Source: Acrasis kona (lineage: Eukaryota > Heterolobosea > Eutetramitea > Acrasida > Acrasidae). From it: DNA of 20,471 nt. The notes below the pieces were generated by a model that saw nothing but the letters and a program-made list of their open reading frames with translations, had not been told where the DNA came from and did no database searches. The position numbers and the translations under genes are program-made. Shown here in pieces: positions 1 through 9,236 of the stretch (position 1 is its first letter; each line of letters starts with the position of its first letter). The DNA is taken from assembly GCA_026419775.2 (NCBI GenBank), contig JAOPGA020000110.1, forward strand, positions 1 through 20,471. The letters run 5' to 3'.

Positions 1-828
1 TTGTGGCAATTGCTCACTGAGTCCGCCTCCATTTACCACCAACCTAATACTTCCATCCTTCTTAAACTCTGTTTGTAATCCAAGGAGATATTTTAATTCT
101 CTACGATAGCATTTTTGAATCACACCATCTTGAACGAGTTGATCAATCTGAATTTGCACTCGTTGATAAAGTTCCTTGGGAATTTTATTTTTGGTATTTT
201 GTAATTCATCAACGCTTTCAATTGAGTAAATTACTCCATCGATTATTTCATCAGGTGTTTGTGGAAAAACTAAAACAGAAAACAATTAATTTAACACAAT
301 ATTTTAATTACTTTTGTGCCTCTTTGGTGCTCTCTTGTCTTCGCTTACGTTGGCCTTGCACCATTGTACAGCTTTCTCAACTGCATTTTCATGCAGGAGA
401 TACGCGTGGTGGTTATCCCTGGAGCTACTCTTAACAAACCGAGCATATAGGTCACGATTCGTTGCACCAACAGCCTTGGTGATCTCCTGACGGTTGATAT
501 CCATCACGATGTACTGAGCACCGAACTCTTTGAGCCATTCGACGTTGCTCTTCAGCTGATCCCACTTGATGTTGTTCTCAGAGAACATCCTACCTAGAAG
601 TACCTCTTGTTGAGGGGTGATATTACTCGGTAGGGCTGAACGATCCACAGCACTAGAAGGACCACCTTTAACGGCCTGAATCTCAACGAAAAGGTTTTTG
701 ATGAGCTCTGCGTTCGTGTTAATTAACGTGATCACTCGATCAAGCTTCTCTTCTATCGATTTTAGTTCTGTATTTGCGGTAGGGTGTTGGCTCAGACTTT
801 GGCTGAAGTCGATTTCTTGGGATGACAT
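1..828 (-). CDS. Coiled-coil/NLS protein, two exons, runs off the window
   Basis: The ATG at 828 opens 172 codons before a likely intron (270-311). Unspliced, the frame stops at once at TAA. Spliced, it stays open for 90 more codons to the window edge. Residues 20-55 look like a short amphipathic coiled coil, and a basic patch (KRAPKRHK) just before the intron resembles a nuclear localisation signal. Exon 2 contains a helix ending in DGVIQKC and then FKKDGSIRLVVN. This faintly resembles the finger region of LTR-retroelement reverse transcriptases (helix, then KKDG.R), but no catalytic motif is inside the window, so that identity is a guess. It is transcribed away from the HNH gene. The family is not recognised. 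Confidence 0.55.
270..311 (-). other. Likely 42-nt GT-AG intron
   Basis: On the minus strand the segment starts GTAATT and ends in a pyrimidine-rich TTTTCTGTTTTAG. It contains an in-frame TAA. Removing it joins two open frames (phase 1) and extends the ORF by 90 codons. There is no transcript evidence. Confidence 0.5.
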
Positions 829-1172
829 GTTGTTGTTTTTGTTTGTTTGGTTGTTGTTGACGACAACAGAAACATTAATTTAAACGGAACATACCGGCGA
901 AGATGTCCGACTACAAGTCCGGACACTCCTAGAATTATATATATTAATACTATTATTATATATCCATTTCTGGAGAAATGTATTATATAAATAAAATAAA
1001 ACAAAATTTAAACAACAACAACAAAAAACAAATGAACAACACAGTACAATCACAACAGCGATGACACATATGTCGTAAAGGCAAGAATTGTTGCAACAAT
1101 TCAACTACTGTTGGTAATAGAACCACAGGTTCAAACACCATAGGTGTTGAGGTTACCACAGGCTGCGCTGAT
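829..1172. promoter_or_regulatory. Divergent intergenic region, AT-rich
   Basis: This 344-bp gap separates two divergent reading frames. It holds AT-rich TATA-like stretches around 935-1000 and a run of AAC repeats near 1011-1031. A short ATG frame at 1032 is in phase with the downstream ORF but is closed by TGA after 10 codons, so it is either an upstream ORF or the original start broken by mutation. No specific operator is recognised. Confidence 0.35.
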
Positions 1173-2636
1173 ATGCATCCTTTGAGCTCTTCAAGTGATG
1201 ATACCACAGGTATCATTGAGGACCTTACAGGGCGTGATGCTTCAATGAGTTCAACAACGTTGAACATTCTTGAAGTGAATACCGCAGGTATTCTTAACAG
1301 TGTTAGTTCAACATCAGAATCTAATGTTTCTGGTGTTCCTGTTCAAAATGATTTGGTCCCTAGTGAGGTTACAACCTTAACTGGTGGGCCATTATTTTTT
1401 TGCGCTCCGGAGCGGGAAATTCCAGAACCTAAAAAGGTAGGAATCAAAACGCTTCGCGTTAATCAACATGTTGAGCTTAAAAATATCTCAGATAGTAACA
1501 ATTTCAATGAAATTAACAAGGATGTTGAAGATGATGAAAACAAATTCAATTTGTTTTTTGTTCCAGATGGAACCACCCAACCCCNAGTATGGAATTACAA
1601 CATTTGAAAAGTTCGGTTGAGGAAAACTGATAGTATCCTACCAAATATTCCTCATAAGAAGATATCCTATGGATATATACAAACAGGAAGAAGAGGACGA
1701 AGTAAAACATTGTCCTTTTTAAAATATGTGGCAACATGTTATAATAAACGTTGTTTATATTGTAATTGCATTTTTAATACCAATGGTACATCCCTACAGA
1801 AGATAAATCGTGCACAAGGGTACAACAACCATAACTGCTATGCGGTTTGTGAAACATGTAACATACTACAGTATACGAGAGATCTACTACCCTTCTATGA
1901 ATGGTTATGTAGAACTGATGATTTTTTAGATTCTGGCAGTGATGCCAGTATTATGAGTTTGTTGCGTCAAAAATTCAATACGTACGCTGTAGAGGTATTT
2001 CCTGATGACGTTTGGAGAAAACTTGCAGCTGAACACCATGGTCCAATCGCACCGATCCCAATATTATTGGAATGTAATTTTGAGGATATACCCACCGATA
2101 TGCCGTTGGCACCTAAGGCTAGTTATGTACCCAACATCTTGCCTGACACCGAGAAGCAACGCAAGATTTTGATTGATGGTAAAGGTAAAATGAATATGCG
2201 TAGACCCAATTGTCAGATACCAAGTTTGTATTACAAGTGTTTGAAATTAGCCTATTGTATATACTGCGGTGTACCTTTAGGAAATATTCATGGAACCTGT
2301 CTTGACAGATTCGATCATAAAAAACCGTATACACGTTGGAACGTTTATCCGTGCTGTTTTGTTTGTAATAGCGCCAGAGGGTCATTAACTTTGAAAAACT
2401 TTGCATCACATATTCGAACGGTACGCAAAACATTGGATGCGCTTGTGGCTGAATATGGTAAAGATGAGAAAGCGTTAATTGCAGCATTAATCGGAAGGTT
2501 CAACTTGTTACTGAAAAACAGTAGTATCCCTAACGAGTTGTGGATGTTGCTAAAGCAAGAAAGAGATGATATTAGAACATTGCCATACAAACATCTTCCA
2601 GATGAACTCTCGGAGCCCAAAAAGAAGAATCAATAA
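1173..2636 (+). pseudogene. Tandem HNH-like zinc endonuclease ORF with Thr/Ser-rich N-terminus, one in-frame stop
   Basis: Codons from 1173 to 2636 are in one frame, broken only by TGA at 1605-1607, close to an ambiguous base (n at 1585). The N-terminal 144 residues are Thr/Ser-rich. In the 339-residue part after the stop (counting from 1617), two similar modules appear. Module 1 is C46-x2-C49 followed by C78-x2-C81-N82. Module 2 is C214-x2-C217, D230-R-F-D-H234, N242, and C247-x2-C250-N251. Module 2 matches the CxxC / DRxD / NxxxxC..CN layout of phage- and large-virus-type HNH nucleases. Module 1 keeps the cysteines and N but lacks the DRxD, so it is probably structural. The C-terminus is basic (EPKKKNQ). 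AATAAA overlaps the stop at 2632. It could be functional if the TGA is a sequencing error, or if the real gene starts downstream. Confidence 0.6.
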
Positions 2637-2833
2637 ACCAACATTTCTAAATGATATTTTTGAATTAAGAGCGTGTTAACGTTAGGGTAAATAACTGTAA
2701 GCTCTGTAGAGTCTTAGTCATATAGTATATGTGATGTATTATTTCCCCGCTCTTTGCATGAAAAAAATAATCGCCCACTAGTAAAGGCAACAGCCTCACT
2801 AGGGACGTTATCATTTTTTTATGGGTAACACCG
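2637..2833. other. Intergenic, no gene seen
   Basis: This is the AT-rich 3' flank of the HNH ORF. A weak imperfect inverted repeat with CACTAG cores lies near 2775-2810. The right edge (TAACACCG at 2826-2833) resembles the reverse complement of the first bases of the 3' module that follows repeat X. Confidence 0.3.
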
Positions 2834-3334
2834 TCAAACTATTAGGACATACCTGTGGTATTAATATCTTTTAGTTTTGATGTTGTGAAGTGAAGGCACA
2901 TAGAATAAGAATCAGTACGTAGCCATCGAAGTAAAAGTATGAAGCAATGAAGGTTAAAAACCAATTTGTTTAATAAAAGTAACATTCAAAACAATGTGAC
3001 AAATGAAATGTAATGAAAGTGTGATGTTTAATTAGTAGGACCTAACCCAACGGGTTATTAAGGGTTTGCGCCTGTAGGCGCTTAATGAACTGTAAAGAAA
3101 CCGATGGTTTGTACAGGACTTCGCCAAACGATTGTTTAATAGAATGTTTGATAATTATATATCTTTTGGACAATACTAATAATGTTCATTATACAATACC
3201 TAATTACGTTTAGAACACTCTTTATACCATTCGATGAGCAGGTAATATACACGATAAAATAGTCTTCACGCTCATGACATGTATATTGATGACTTCACAC
3301 AAGTCAACTCAACTGTGTCACTTACAACCATTTC
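2834..3334 (-). repeat. Repeat X, copy A (inverted relative to copy B)
   Basis: About 500 bp that align, as reverse complement, along their length to 19449-20046. Shared landmarks include CCTAACCCAACGGGTTATTA, GCGCCTGTAGGCGC and TGTACAGGACTT. Copy A is shorter; copy B has extra sequence at the end next to the gene. No long ORF is present. Three hairpins cluster at 3043-3116. The right end (CTTACAACCATTTC) abuts tail module 1 at CGGTGATTTG, the same point where copy B abuts tail 3. Confidence 0.8.
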
Positions 3335-3449
3335 GGTGATTTGTATATATTATTTTTTTTGTAAGGCAACTCATCAATAACCATTGACGGGGGTTGTAAA
3401 ACTACCAATAAACTATCAAGCTTGTTCTAGAACTTAAAATAAAAAAAAA
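3334..3449 (+). repeat. Tail module copy 1: 3' UTR with AATAAA and A-tail
   Basis: This begins CGGTGATTTGTATATAT, continues through GACGGGGGTTGTAAAAC and CCAATAAA, and ends in an A-rich tail (3436-3449). It is a diverged copy of the modules at 18774 and 20047. AATAAA followed by a short spacer and A-tail is the form of a reverse-transcribed mRNA 3' end. The A-tail cuts into the minus-strand gene to its right, whose frame runs into the poly(T). Confidence 0.7.
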
Positions 3450-4056
3450 GGAAGGAACTGGGATGTGACTTGAAACTTTTAACAGCGTTGGATATTGATA
3501 TGGCAATCTCGGAGGATGTGAGGGTCCCTATCTTCTTCCTATCTGCAAACATCATTGGTACAACATAATTGTCTCTGTTGTATCTAGTGTTACCCCTGAA
3601 CATCCATACACTGGGTTTGATAGTAGAGTCCTTCTTTTTCAGCTTCTTCTCCAAGATTTCCATCTTTTCTTGGTTGGTGTGACCAGTGAAGTTAGGGCTG
3701 TCAATTACAAGACCAGGTCTTTCCCCTCTATTGAGCATTGATGTTCTCAAATTTGATACGGTTGTCTTCTCTTCTTCTGTTCTCTCTGTTCCCGCTTTAA
3801 GGATTTGTATGCGTCTTTTGACTTCTGTTGATGAGATCTCATCGTACATGTCAATATTCTAGTTGGTTCCATAGCCTTCCACATATGCAATCTCTAGTGC
3901 CCTCTACAGTCTTGGTTCCACAAGCATAACTTCTTTCATTCTTAGAGTTGTCTTGGGTATGAATCCGTGGGCCTTGTCACCAATCATCATTGGGTCCCGA
4001 AATGCTCTGTCACACATCTCTTCAATAAGTTGTGTTGTCACGGTATATAGTTCCAT
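3450..4056 (-). pseudogene. Unrecognised decayed gene, two in-frame TAG stops, 3'-truncated
   Basis: The ATG at 4056 starts one continuous frame of about 200 codons with TAG at 3904-3906 and 3859-3861 and no frameshift. The product is hydrophilic. It has a charged Lys/Glu-rich helix in the middle (KRRIQILKAGTERTEEEK, then MEILEKKLKKKD) and a region around VWMFRGNTRYNRDNYVVPMM. The last codons are read from the A-tail of the adjacent retrocopy, so the original C-terminus is lost. Its ATG is 17 bp from the ATG of the divergent plus-strand gene. Family not recognised. Confidence 0.4.
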
Positions 4057-4073
4057 CTACGCTTGTTAGAAAG

Positions 4074-5165
4074 ATGACTGAGGTGTTCAGGGATATATCT
4101 TATATTGATGCTGAACAACCATACACAAAGGCTCCATAGTTTGTGTCTGATGATGAGTGGCCATTTGTATATAACAAACTATTTGATGTTATGGACAAGC
4201 ACAACAACATTCACTATTGTATTTATGGCCGAGTAACCTTTAATGATGGAGAGGTGGTTTTGTCAGAAGTTGATGGACTCAAGGAGCCAAAAGGATCAAA
4301 ACCAGGCATTGATAACCCAAGTATTACTATGTCATGCTACAACTACTTTAAAGCTCAGCGGATATCTACTTCTTGCAACATTGATTGCCACCATCTATTC
4401 TTCTCGACATTCTTGAAGTGGTTTGCATCTTACCACAGACCATATTGTCTTCTTGCATTTGGCACTGAAAAAGTAGAGGATCTAGCAGAAAACTCATTGT
4501 TTCTAGGAGTGTTTCAAAGGATATAGACGCAGATGGCCAAGAACAGTCTCAAATCAAATGATGCATTGAAAAAAGCTGATAAGGCCATTAAAGATGCTCT
4601 TACAATTGTTGAGAAGAAGATTAAGGAGAAGCGAGCACAACAGAATAAGCAAAAAGTATCTGAAACTGCTACATCATTTACTACTCCTTCACAAGATGAC
4701 AGCAGGCAACAACATCGTCACAGCACACCTCCCCCTCAATTTGTAGGAGCATTGTCAAATCAACGTCGCCAATCGCAATCAAGATCCCCTTCTTATAATT
4801 GATACCATAGGCATTGTTATTATAACAATGACCAATATGCTAGAGAAGACAACCATCAAGAGCCAATGCACTATTCTCGCCAACAAAGAGCACCTGTACC
4901 CTATAGAAGCCAATATCGCAATGGTAGCCACCCACTAAATGAATATTCAAGAGGGTATAATCCTAGATTAAGATCTAGATCTAAGAGCATGCAACTTGAA
5001 TACAGGGATTATGAGCGCCATTATTATTGGGAAGACAGGAGTGTAGATAGGGATAGTGCAGGACCATCAAGCAGAGGCGATAGCAGACAGCAGGAAAGGA
5101 GGTACCATGGAGAGGACGATTATGGCACTAACAGGGTGGATATGGATCTGCACAATGAACAATAA
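4074..5165 (+). pseudogene. Unrecognised gene with RS-like basic tail, three in-frame stops
   Basis: A single frame of 363 codons runs from the ATG at 4074 to TAA at 5163-5165. It is broken only by TAG (4137-4139), TAG (4524-4526) and TGA (4800-4802), with no frameshift. The first third has a Cys/His/aromatic-rich stretch (CYNYFKAQR, then CNIDCHHLFF) and could be globular. The middle is a Lys-rich helix (KKADKAIKDALTIVEKKIKE). The last 150 residues are low-complexity Arg/Ser/Gln/Tyr with RS-type runs (QSQSRSPSYN, RLRSRSKSMQ), as in RNA-binding or nucleocapsid-like tails. AATAAA follows at 5246. No family is recognised. It could be a transposon gene, a host gene, or one read with stop-codon readthrough. 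Confidence 0.45.
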
Positions 5166-5340
5166 TTGTACTTTTTGATCAATTATTGGAATCCATTATT
5201 GTACCATGAGTACATTTTTCAAAACAGTTTTTGTACTTTTTGAACAATAAACATTTATTTTCTAATAACCCAAAACTGAACTTTTAGTACAGTTCCGGGG
5301 TCTCAAAACCGGACGAAAATGGATCTTTAATTAATTAGGG
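5166..5340 (+). other. 3' flank with AATAAA and repeated TTGTACTTTTTGA
   Basis: TTGTACTTTTTGA occurs twice (near 5167 and 5230), each followed by a short CAAT. AATAAA at 5246-5251 could end the RS-like gene. No ORF. Confidence 0.35.
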
Positions 5341-5926
5341 TACGCTCCAACAATATAACATTGTTCTAAGATTGTCGCACCCTTCATTGTTCTCAGCTTA
5401 TTATAATGTAATTTTAAAACGATAACAACCTAGCATAATAACCAAGTTACAGTCTCTAATAAAACAGTCTGGTTTGGTCGGAAATTGTAAAGGATAGTTG
5501 ACTATATTGCAATTGGCTATCAAGAATTTCTTTAAAAATTTTGTGAAAACAAGATCAAGCTGTGACAGAGATGTGATGTTATAAGCCGATGGAAGACATG
5601 CCAGTGCTATTATAGAGTCAATACTAGATAGATTATTAAGAGATTATACAACTTGAAAAAGCAATTTCAACAAATACAACAACTTTATCATTGACAACAA
5701 TTATTCAACATTTGCCTCTCATGTAAACGCGTTGCTACTCGAGTGGCTTTTGCATATCCTTATGTTACGGCGCTGAGATTACGGAATTATTCACAATATC
5801 AACTTTCGCAGATTTCGCACAGCCGCACATTCAGATGCCGAGATTACGGAATCAACTAACAACAACTCCAACAAACAGCCTCTATTCATATTAGGGGGTT
5901 TATGTGAGCGAGTACAAAATTAATTA

Positions 5927-5954
5927 GTACAAAGTACAATTTTGTACTTTGTAC
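5927..5954. repeat. Perfect 28-nt palindrome in a GTACAAA-rich centre
   Basis: GTACAAAGTACAA and TTGTACTTTGTAC are separated by 2 nt. More GTACAAA/TTTGTAC units follow at 5979-6080. They sit in the spacer of the foldback element. Confidence 0.75.
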
Positions 5955-6831
5955 TCCTCAAAAATAATTAATTCTACAAGTACAAAACAAATAATTAAAG
6001 AAGTACAATTTTATTACTTGTACAAAGTACAAAACACAAAGCCAAAACGCTTGAGCGTTTATAAGAAGTACAAAATCCCCCAAAAGAATCGAACCCAAGC
6101 CTCAAAACATGCTTGGATTTTAGAGCTCATGTATAATGTAACTAAAAAACAATCCGAATTTATGAGTAGAAGACGGCTGTCAGTGTTCTTGTTGATTCCG
6201 TAATCTCAGCATCCGAGCATGTGACTGTGCGAAATCCGTGTATGTTGTGGCATCCTTGGATATTAAAGCTTACGTACGTGGCACTTTAATGTAATTAACA
6301 AACGATGCGAATGTATGAATAGAGGCTGTTTGTTAGAATTGTTGTAATCTCGGCATCTGAACGTGCGGCTGTGCGAAATGTTTGAAAGTTGATATCGCGA
6401 ATAATTCCGTAATCTCAGCGTCGTAACATATGGATATGCAAAAGCCACTCGAGGAGCAAAGCGTTTACATGAGAGGCAAATGTTGAATAATTGTTTTCAA
6501 CGAAAACTTTGTCAATGAAAGCTTGTCAATAAAGTTGTAATTGTCGAAATTGTTTTCTCAAGTTGCATAGTCTCTTAATAATCTGTCTAGTATTGACTCT
6601 ATGTTTGTATAGCACTGGCATGTCTTCCGTCGGCGTATAACATCACGTCTCTGTCACATAGGCCTGATCTTGTTTTCACAAAATTTTGTGAAATAAGAAA
6701 TTCCTGATAGCCAATTGCAATATAGTCAACTATCCTTTACAATTTCCGACCAAACCAGACTGTTTTATTAGAGACTGTAACTCGTTAGTAGGGTCGTTAT
6801 TGTTTTAGAATTACATTATAATAAGCAGAAA

Positions 6832-6950
6832 CAATATAAGAACAATGAAGGGTGCGATGATTTTAAAACAATGTTATATTGTGATGAGCGAAGCCATCGC
6901 AATATAAAAGAAGTGAGGAAATCATCGCACCCTTCATTGTTCTTATATTG
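6832..6950. repeat. Nested hairpin: perfect 32-bp stem enclosing a second stem
   Basis: 6832-6863 is an exact inverted copy of 6919-6950. Between them, 6874-6886 and 6895-6907 form a second 13-bp stem with one G-T or mismatch position around GAGCGAAGC. It lies at the right end of the foldback element and repeats the terminal sequence, as if a terminal segment had been duplicated and inverted. Confidence 0.85.
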
Positions 6951-7127
6951 TTGGAGCGTAGGTTTACTAAACAAATATGTGTACAAGGACTGTTTCAAAT
7001 ATTAACAATTAGATTCAATAAAGTTTTTATTTCTTTCTCAAATTCAGGTCGCTGTTATCTCTAAATGTCCTTCAATTATATCGTGAGCCTACTGCTCTTT
7101 GTCCTGTATTCTAAAAATGCTTAAATG

Positions 7128-7412
7128 TTTTGTATGAGGCCGTAGCCCAATTAAAGTGTTCGGATGTAATCTTTGTTGGCTTTACTTGCCTTCCTCTTTG
7201 AGCTCGCAGAATTTTTTGGAGGTGCTGCAACCTTGGCACATTGTCTCTTGTATGTCAATACATCTGAAAACGCTTGATACTTGTAGTCTTTGAGGGTGAT
7301 TCCTAAAATTGTGCTGGTTGCTCTCACGACGTTTGAGATAGTTTCTTCTGTGATTGGTTCTAGTGTCGATGTTGGCTCTTGATATGTTTTTTCTTGAAAA
7401 TCTTATTATCAC
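7128..7412 (-). pseudogene. 3' fragment of a LINE-like ORF with shared 3' end
   Basis: Read on the minus strand, an open frame (about 7412-7145) gives TISNVVRATSTILGITLKDY and ends in VAAPPKNSASSKRKASKANK. The last part matches VAALPKNLASSKRKASKVVD in the ORF at 13144-13500. The 3' flank (CACTTTAATTGGGCTACGG, then CATACAAAACATTTAAGC) matches the 3' end of that element, with an internal deletion of the intervening coding part. Upstream residues differ from the 13-kb copy, so only the 3' end is shared. Confidence 0.6.
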
Positions 7413-7503
7413 ACGTTACAATTGCATGTATTATTGCAGGAAACAATATAAGAACATGAGAATAGTTGTACAATGACAGTAGATATCATATATTTTTTTT
7501 TAT

Positions 7504-8265
7504 TTAGTTTTGAAAAGGGTCCAACTCTTCATCATCCTCATTTTCCTTATCTCCAACATGGTGCGTTTGAGCATTACCTTCCTGAGCGCATTCCCGCTGA
7601 TCTTGTTGCATCTGATCATCAAAATAATTATAGACATTTTGTATACTATTACGTATTACAAGTGCCTGCTCTATCAGGTCATCTTGAATCTCATCAAAGG
7701 TCTCTAGAAATGTTACTTCCTCTTCGTTGGAACCCTCTTGTACCATTTCCTCTTGTATGGTCTCTTCTTGTACTTCCTCTTCCACCGCCACTATCTTGCG
7801 TCTTTTAATGTTGTTGTTGGAATCTGCAAGGGCTCTTTTTTTATTGGTAGACTTTAGATTGTTGAAGGCATAATTAATTTTATTCCTTCCGTAAGATTCA
7901 ATCATTTTGTTTAACAGACCACTCTTCTCAGCCTGTTTCCACGTTGTATGCAGTCCTTGGACAAAGGATATATTTTCCAAGGCCTCAGGACTTAGTCTTT
8001 TGTGCAACAATGGACCATTGCTTGTGGATGTGCTGCGAGGTGATTGTGGTGGAACATCTTTTGATGAGGATGGTGTTGTTTTTTTGTAAAGTGGTGGTGA
8101 TTGTGGTTGCCTCACAATATTTTTTTTGGTATTGGTGGGTATCTTGGTGGGGTTCGATGACGATTGTGTTGATTGTGTAGCAATCATCTGTTGTTGGGGT
8201 GGCCTTTGTGATCTGCTTGAGGAAGATTCTTGTGTGGCGACGAGTTTGGATGTGAATGTTCTCAT
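7504..8265 (-). CDS. Disordered nuclear-type protein with NLS and acidic tail
   Basis: The ATG at 8265 (MRTFTSKLV) gives 253 residues ending at TAA. The N-terminal half is Ser/Gln/Pro/Thr-rich low complexity. A short, possibly folded segment follows (residues about 92-138, with WKQAEKSGLLNKMIESYGRN). Residues about 142-157 have the form of a bipartite NLS (KKRALADSNNNIKRRK). The rest is Glu/Asp/Gln-rich. The A-rich sequence just after the stop could be part of a poly(A) signal. The layout suggests a chromatin- or nucleic-acid-associated protein, but no family is recognised. It lies in the same direction as the ORF at 8447-8872 and the LINE 3' end at 7128, so all three may belong to one element. 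Confidence 0.5.
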   Translation of the reverse strand: MRTFTSKLVATQESSSSRSQRPPQQQMIATQSTQSSSNPTKIPTNTKKNIVRQPQSPPLYKKTTPSSSKDVPPQSPRSTSTSNGPLLHKRLSPEALENISFVQGLHTTWKQAEKSGLLNKMIESYGRNKINYAFNNLKSTNKKRALADSNNNIKRRKIVAVEEEVQEETIQEEMVQEGSNEEEVTFLETFDEIQDDLIEQALVIRNSIQNVYNYFDDQMQQDQRECAQEGNAQTHHVGDKENEDDEELDPFQN

Positions 8266-8319
8266 TGTTATTTGTTTATTTTTTGATAAAGCATTCAACC
8301 ATTTTTCTTTTTAACAGAA

Positions 8320-8344
8320 GATCTGCGGATCTGCGGATCTGCGG
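8320..8344. repeat. Short tandem repeat, three copies of GATCTGCG
   Basis: An 8-bp unit is repeated just over three times, 55 bp upstream of the ATG at 8265 of the minus-strand ORF. Confidence 0.9.
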
Positions 8345-8446
8345 CATAACAATATGCGATCATTCTAATTCATTCTTCCCTGATTACAACATTCTAACAA
8401 TATATGTTGGTGAGTTGATTGTAATATATAAAGTAAACTAGACTAT

Positions 8447-8872
8447 TTATTCATCATTATCACCTTCATAATTGTCAACTTCTTCAAAGTGATCTTCCTC
8501 CTCTTCATCAAGATAGCCTTCTTGTCCTTCTTGTTCCTCTTGAGAAAAATTATCTTCATCAACATTCCTATCATTGTAAATGTGATTACGATAACGAAGC
8601 TCTTCATCCCTCATGGCGTCCGTCTGTATTCTATTAATTTCTTCGATATTTTTCTTCATCTGTTGATAAGATTGCGAAACTAATTCTCGAATGTCTTCTT
8701 CATCAGACGGATTGTTCATGATTTCATTTGCTTCACCATCGCTCTCCAATGTCAAAATCTCTTTCAAGATCATTTTGTTGGTGTATTGAGAAGCTTGAAG
8801 CGCTAAGGTTGTTTGCCGCTGGTAAAGTTCCACCACTCTTCTTGACTTTTCTTTTTGGTACACCTGATTTCA
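8447..8872 (-). CDS. Acidic helical ORF, start uncertain
   Basis: About 138 codons are open to TAA. No good ATG exists at the 5' end; the first start-like codon is GTG at 8863. A short overlapping frame upstream carries a basic patch (VPKRKVKK), and a one-base shift would join it to this frame. Residues 10-80 are predicted helical (LYQRQTTLALQASQYTNKM, then a heptad-like SYQQMKKNIEEINRI). The last 35 residues are almost all Glu/Asp. A basic patch, a helix and an acidic tail would suit a DNA- or histone-binding protein. Family not recognised. Confidence 0.4.
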
Positions 8873-8889
8873 CCTCGTGCTCCAATACA

Positions 8890-9236
8890 AATTCTGCTCT
8901 CGTCCACTAAGGGTACCCAAGATATATTTACTTCTGTTTTAATATTATAAACATATCTCCATGTTTCAAGGTCGTCTTCTCTGTTGGCGCCGTTTCATTG
9001 TCAACGAAAATGTGGGCGGAACTTCCCGCCGGTAATCTGGCGATCGCTACTATCGCGGTGACCATTTCTGATTCGGTGGAGCTATTCACCTTTGGAATAT
9101 GAAATTTGGATTCATTCACTATGTCTCCGGTAGCTTTATTTAGATAAATGATTCCACCTCCAGCCTCCCCGGTTAATCGGTCAAATCCGTCAATCTATAT
9201 TGTGTATTCATCACATTTAGGTGATTGGTCACCAAT
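8890..9236 (-). pseudogene. RNase H-like domain of a non-LTR retrotransposon
   Basis: Minus strand, in the same frame as the thumb-like region upstream, with two TAG stops (near 9238 and 9196). The RNase H carboxylate pattern is visible: IDGFDRLTGEAGGGIIY (first Asp, Gly-rich strand), STESEMVTAIVAIARLP (Glu) and AHIFVDNETA (Asp). A later frame gives ISWVP, a common end strand of these domains, but the expected final His/Asn..Asp part is not seen, so the 3' end is truncated or replaced. Retrotransposon RNase H removes template RNA during second-strand synthesis. Confidence 0.6.

Larger units (their letters stand above)
5343..6958. mobile_element. Foldback/MITE-like element with arms of about 550-640 bp, TA flanks
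   Basis: The left end CGCTCCAACAATATAA and right end TTATATTGTTGGAGCG are inverted copies, flanked directly by TA at 5341-5342 and 6959-6960. The arms (about 5343-5890 and 6315-6958) are imperfect inverted copies throughout. For example, GCCTCTATTCAT at the inner left edge matches ATGAATAGAGGC at the inner right edge, and GCCACTCGAG matches CTCGAGTGGC. The spacer (5891-6314) has no convincing gene. TA flanks fit a Tc1/mariner-type target duplication, but no transposase is encoded, so it is non-autonomous. A third partial arm copy (ATTCCGTAATCTCAGC, near 6195) lies inside the spacer. Confidence 0.8.

Noticed and set aside
3334-3449. LTR or promoter reading of the tail module (TATATATAA near its start)
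   Set aside because: The AATAAA plus A-tail order, 5'-truncation and a flanking TSD in the 18.7-kb copy show an mRNA 3' end. The TATATATAA contains the stop codon of the coding part.
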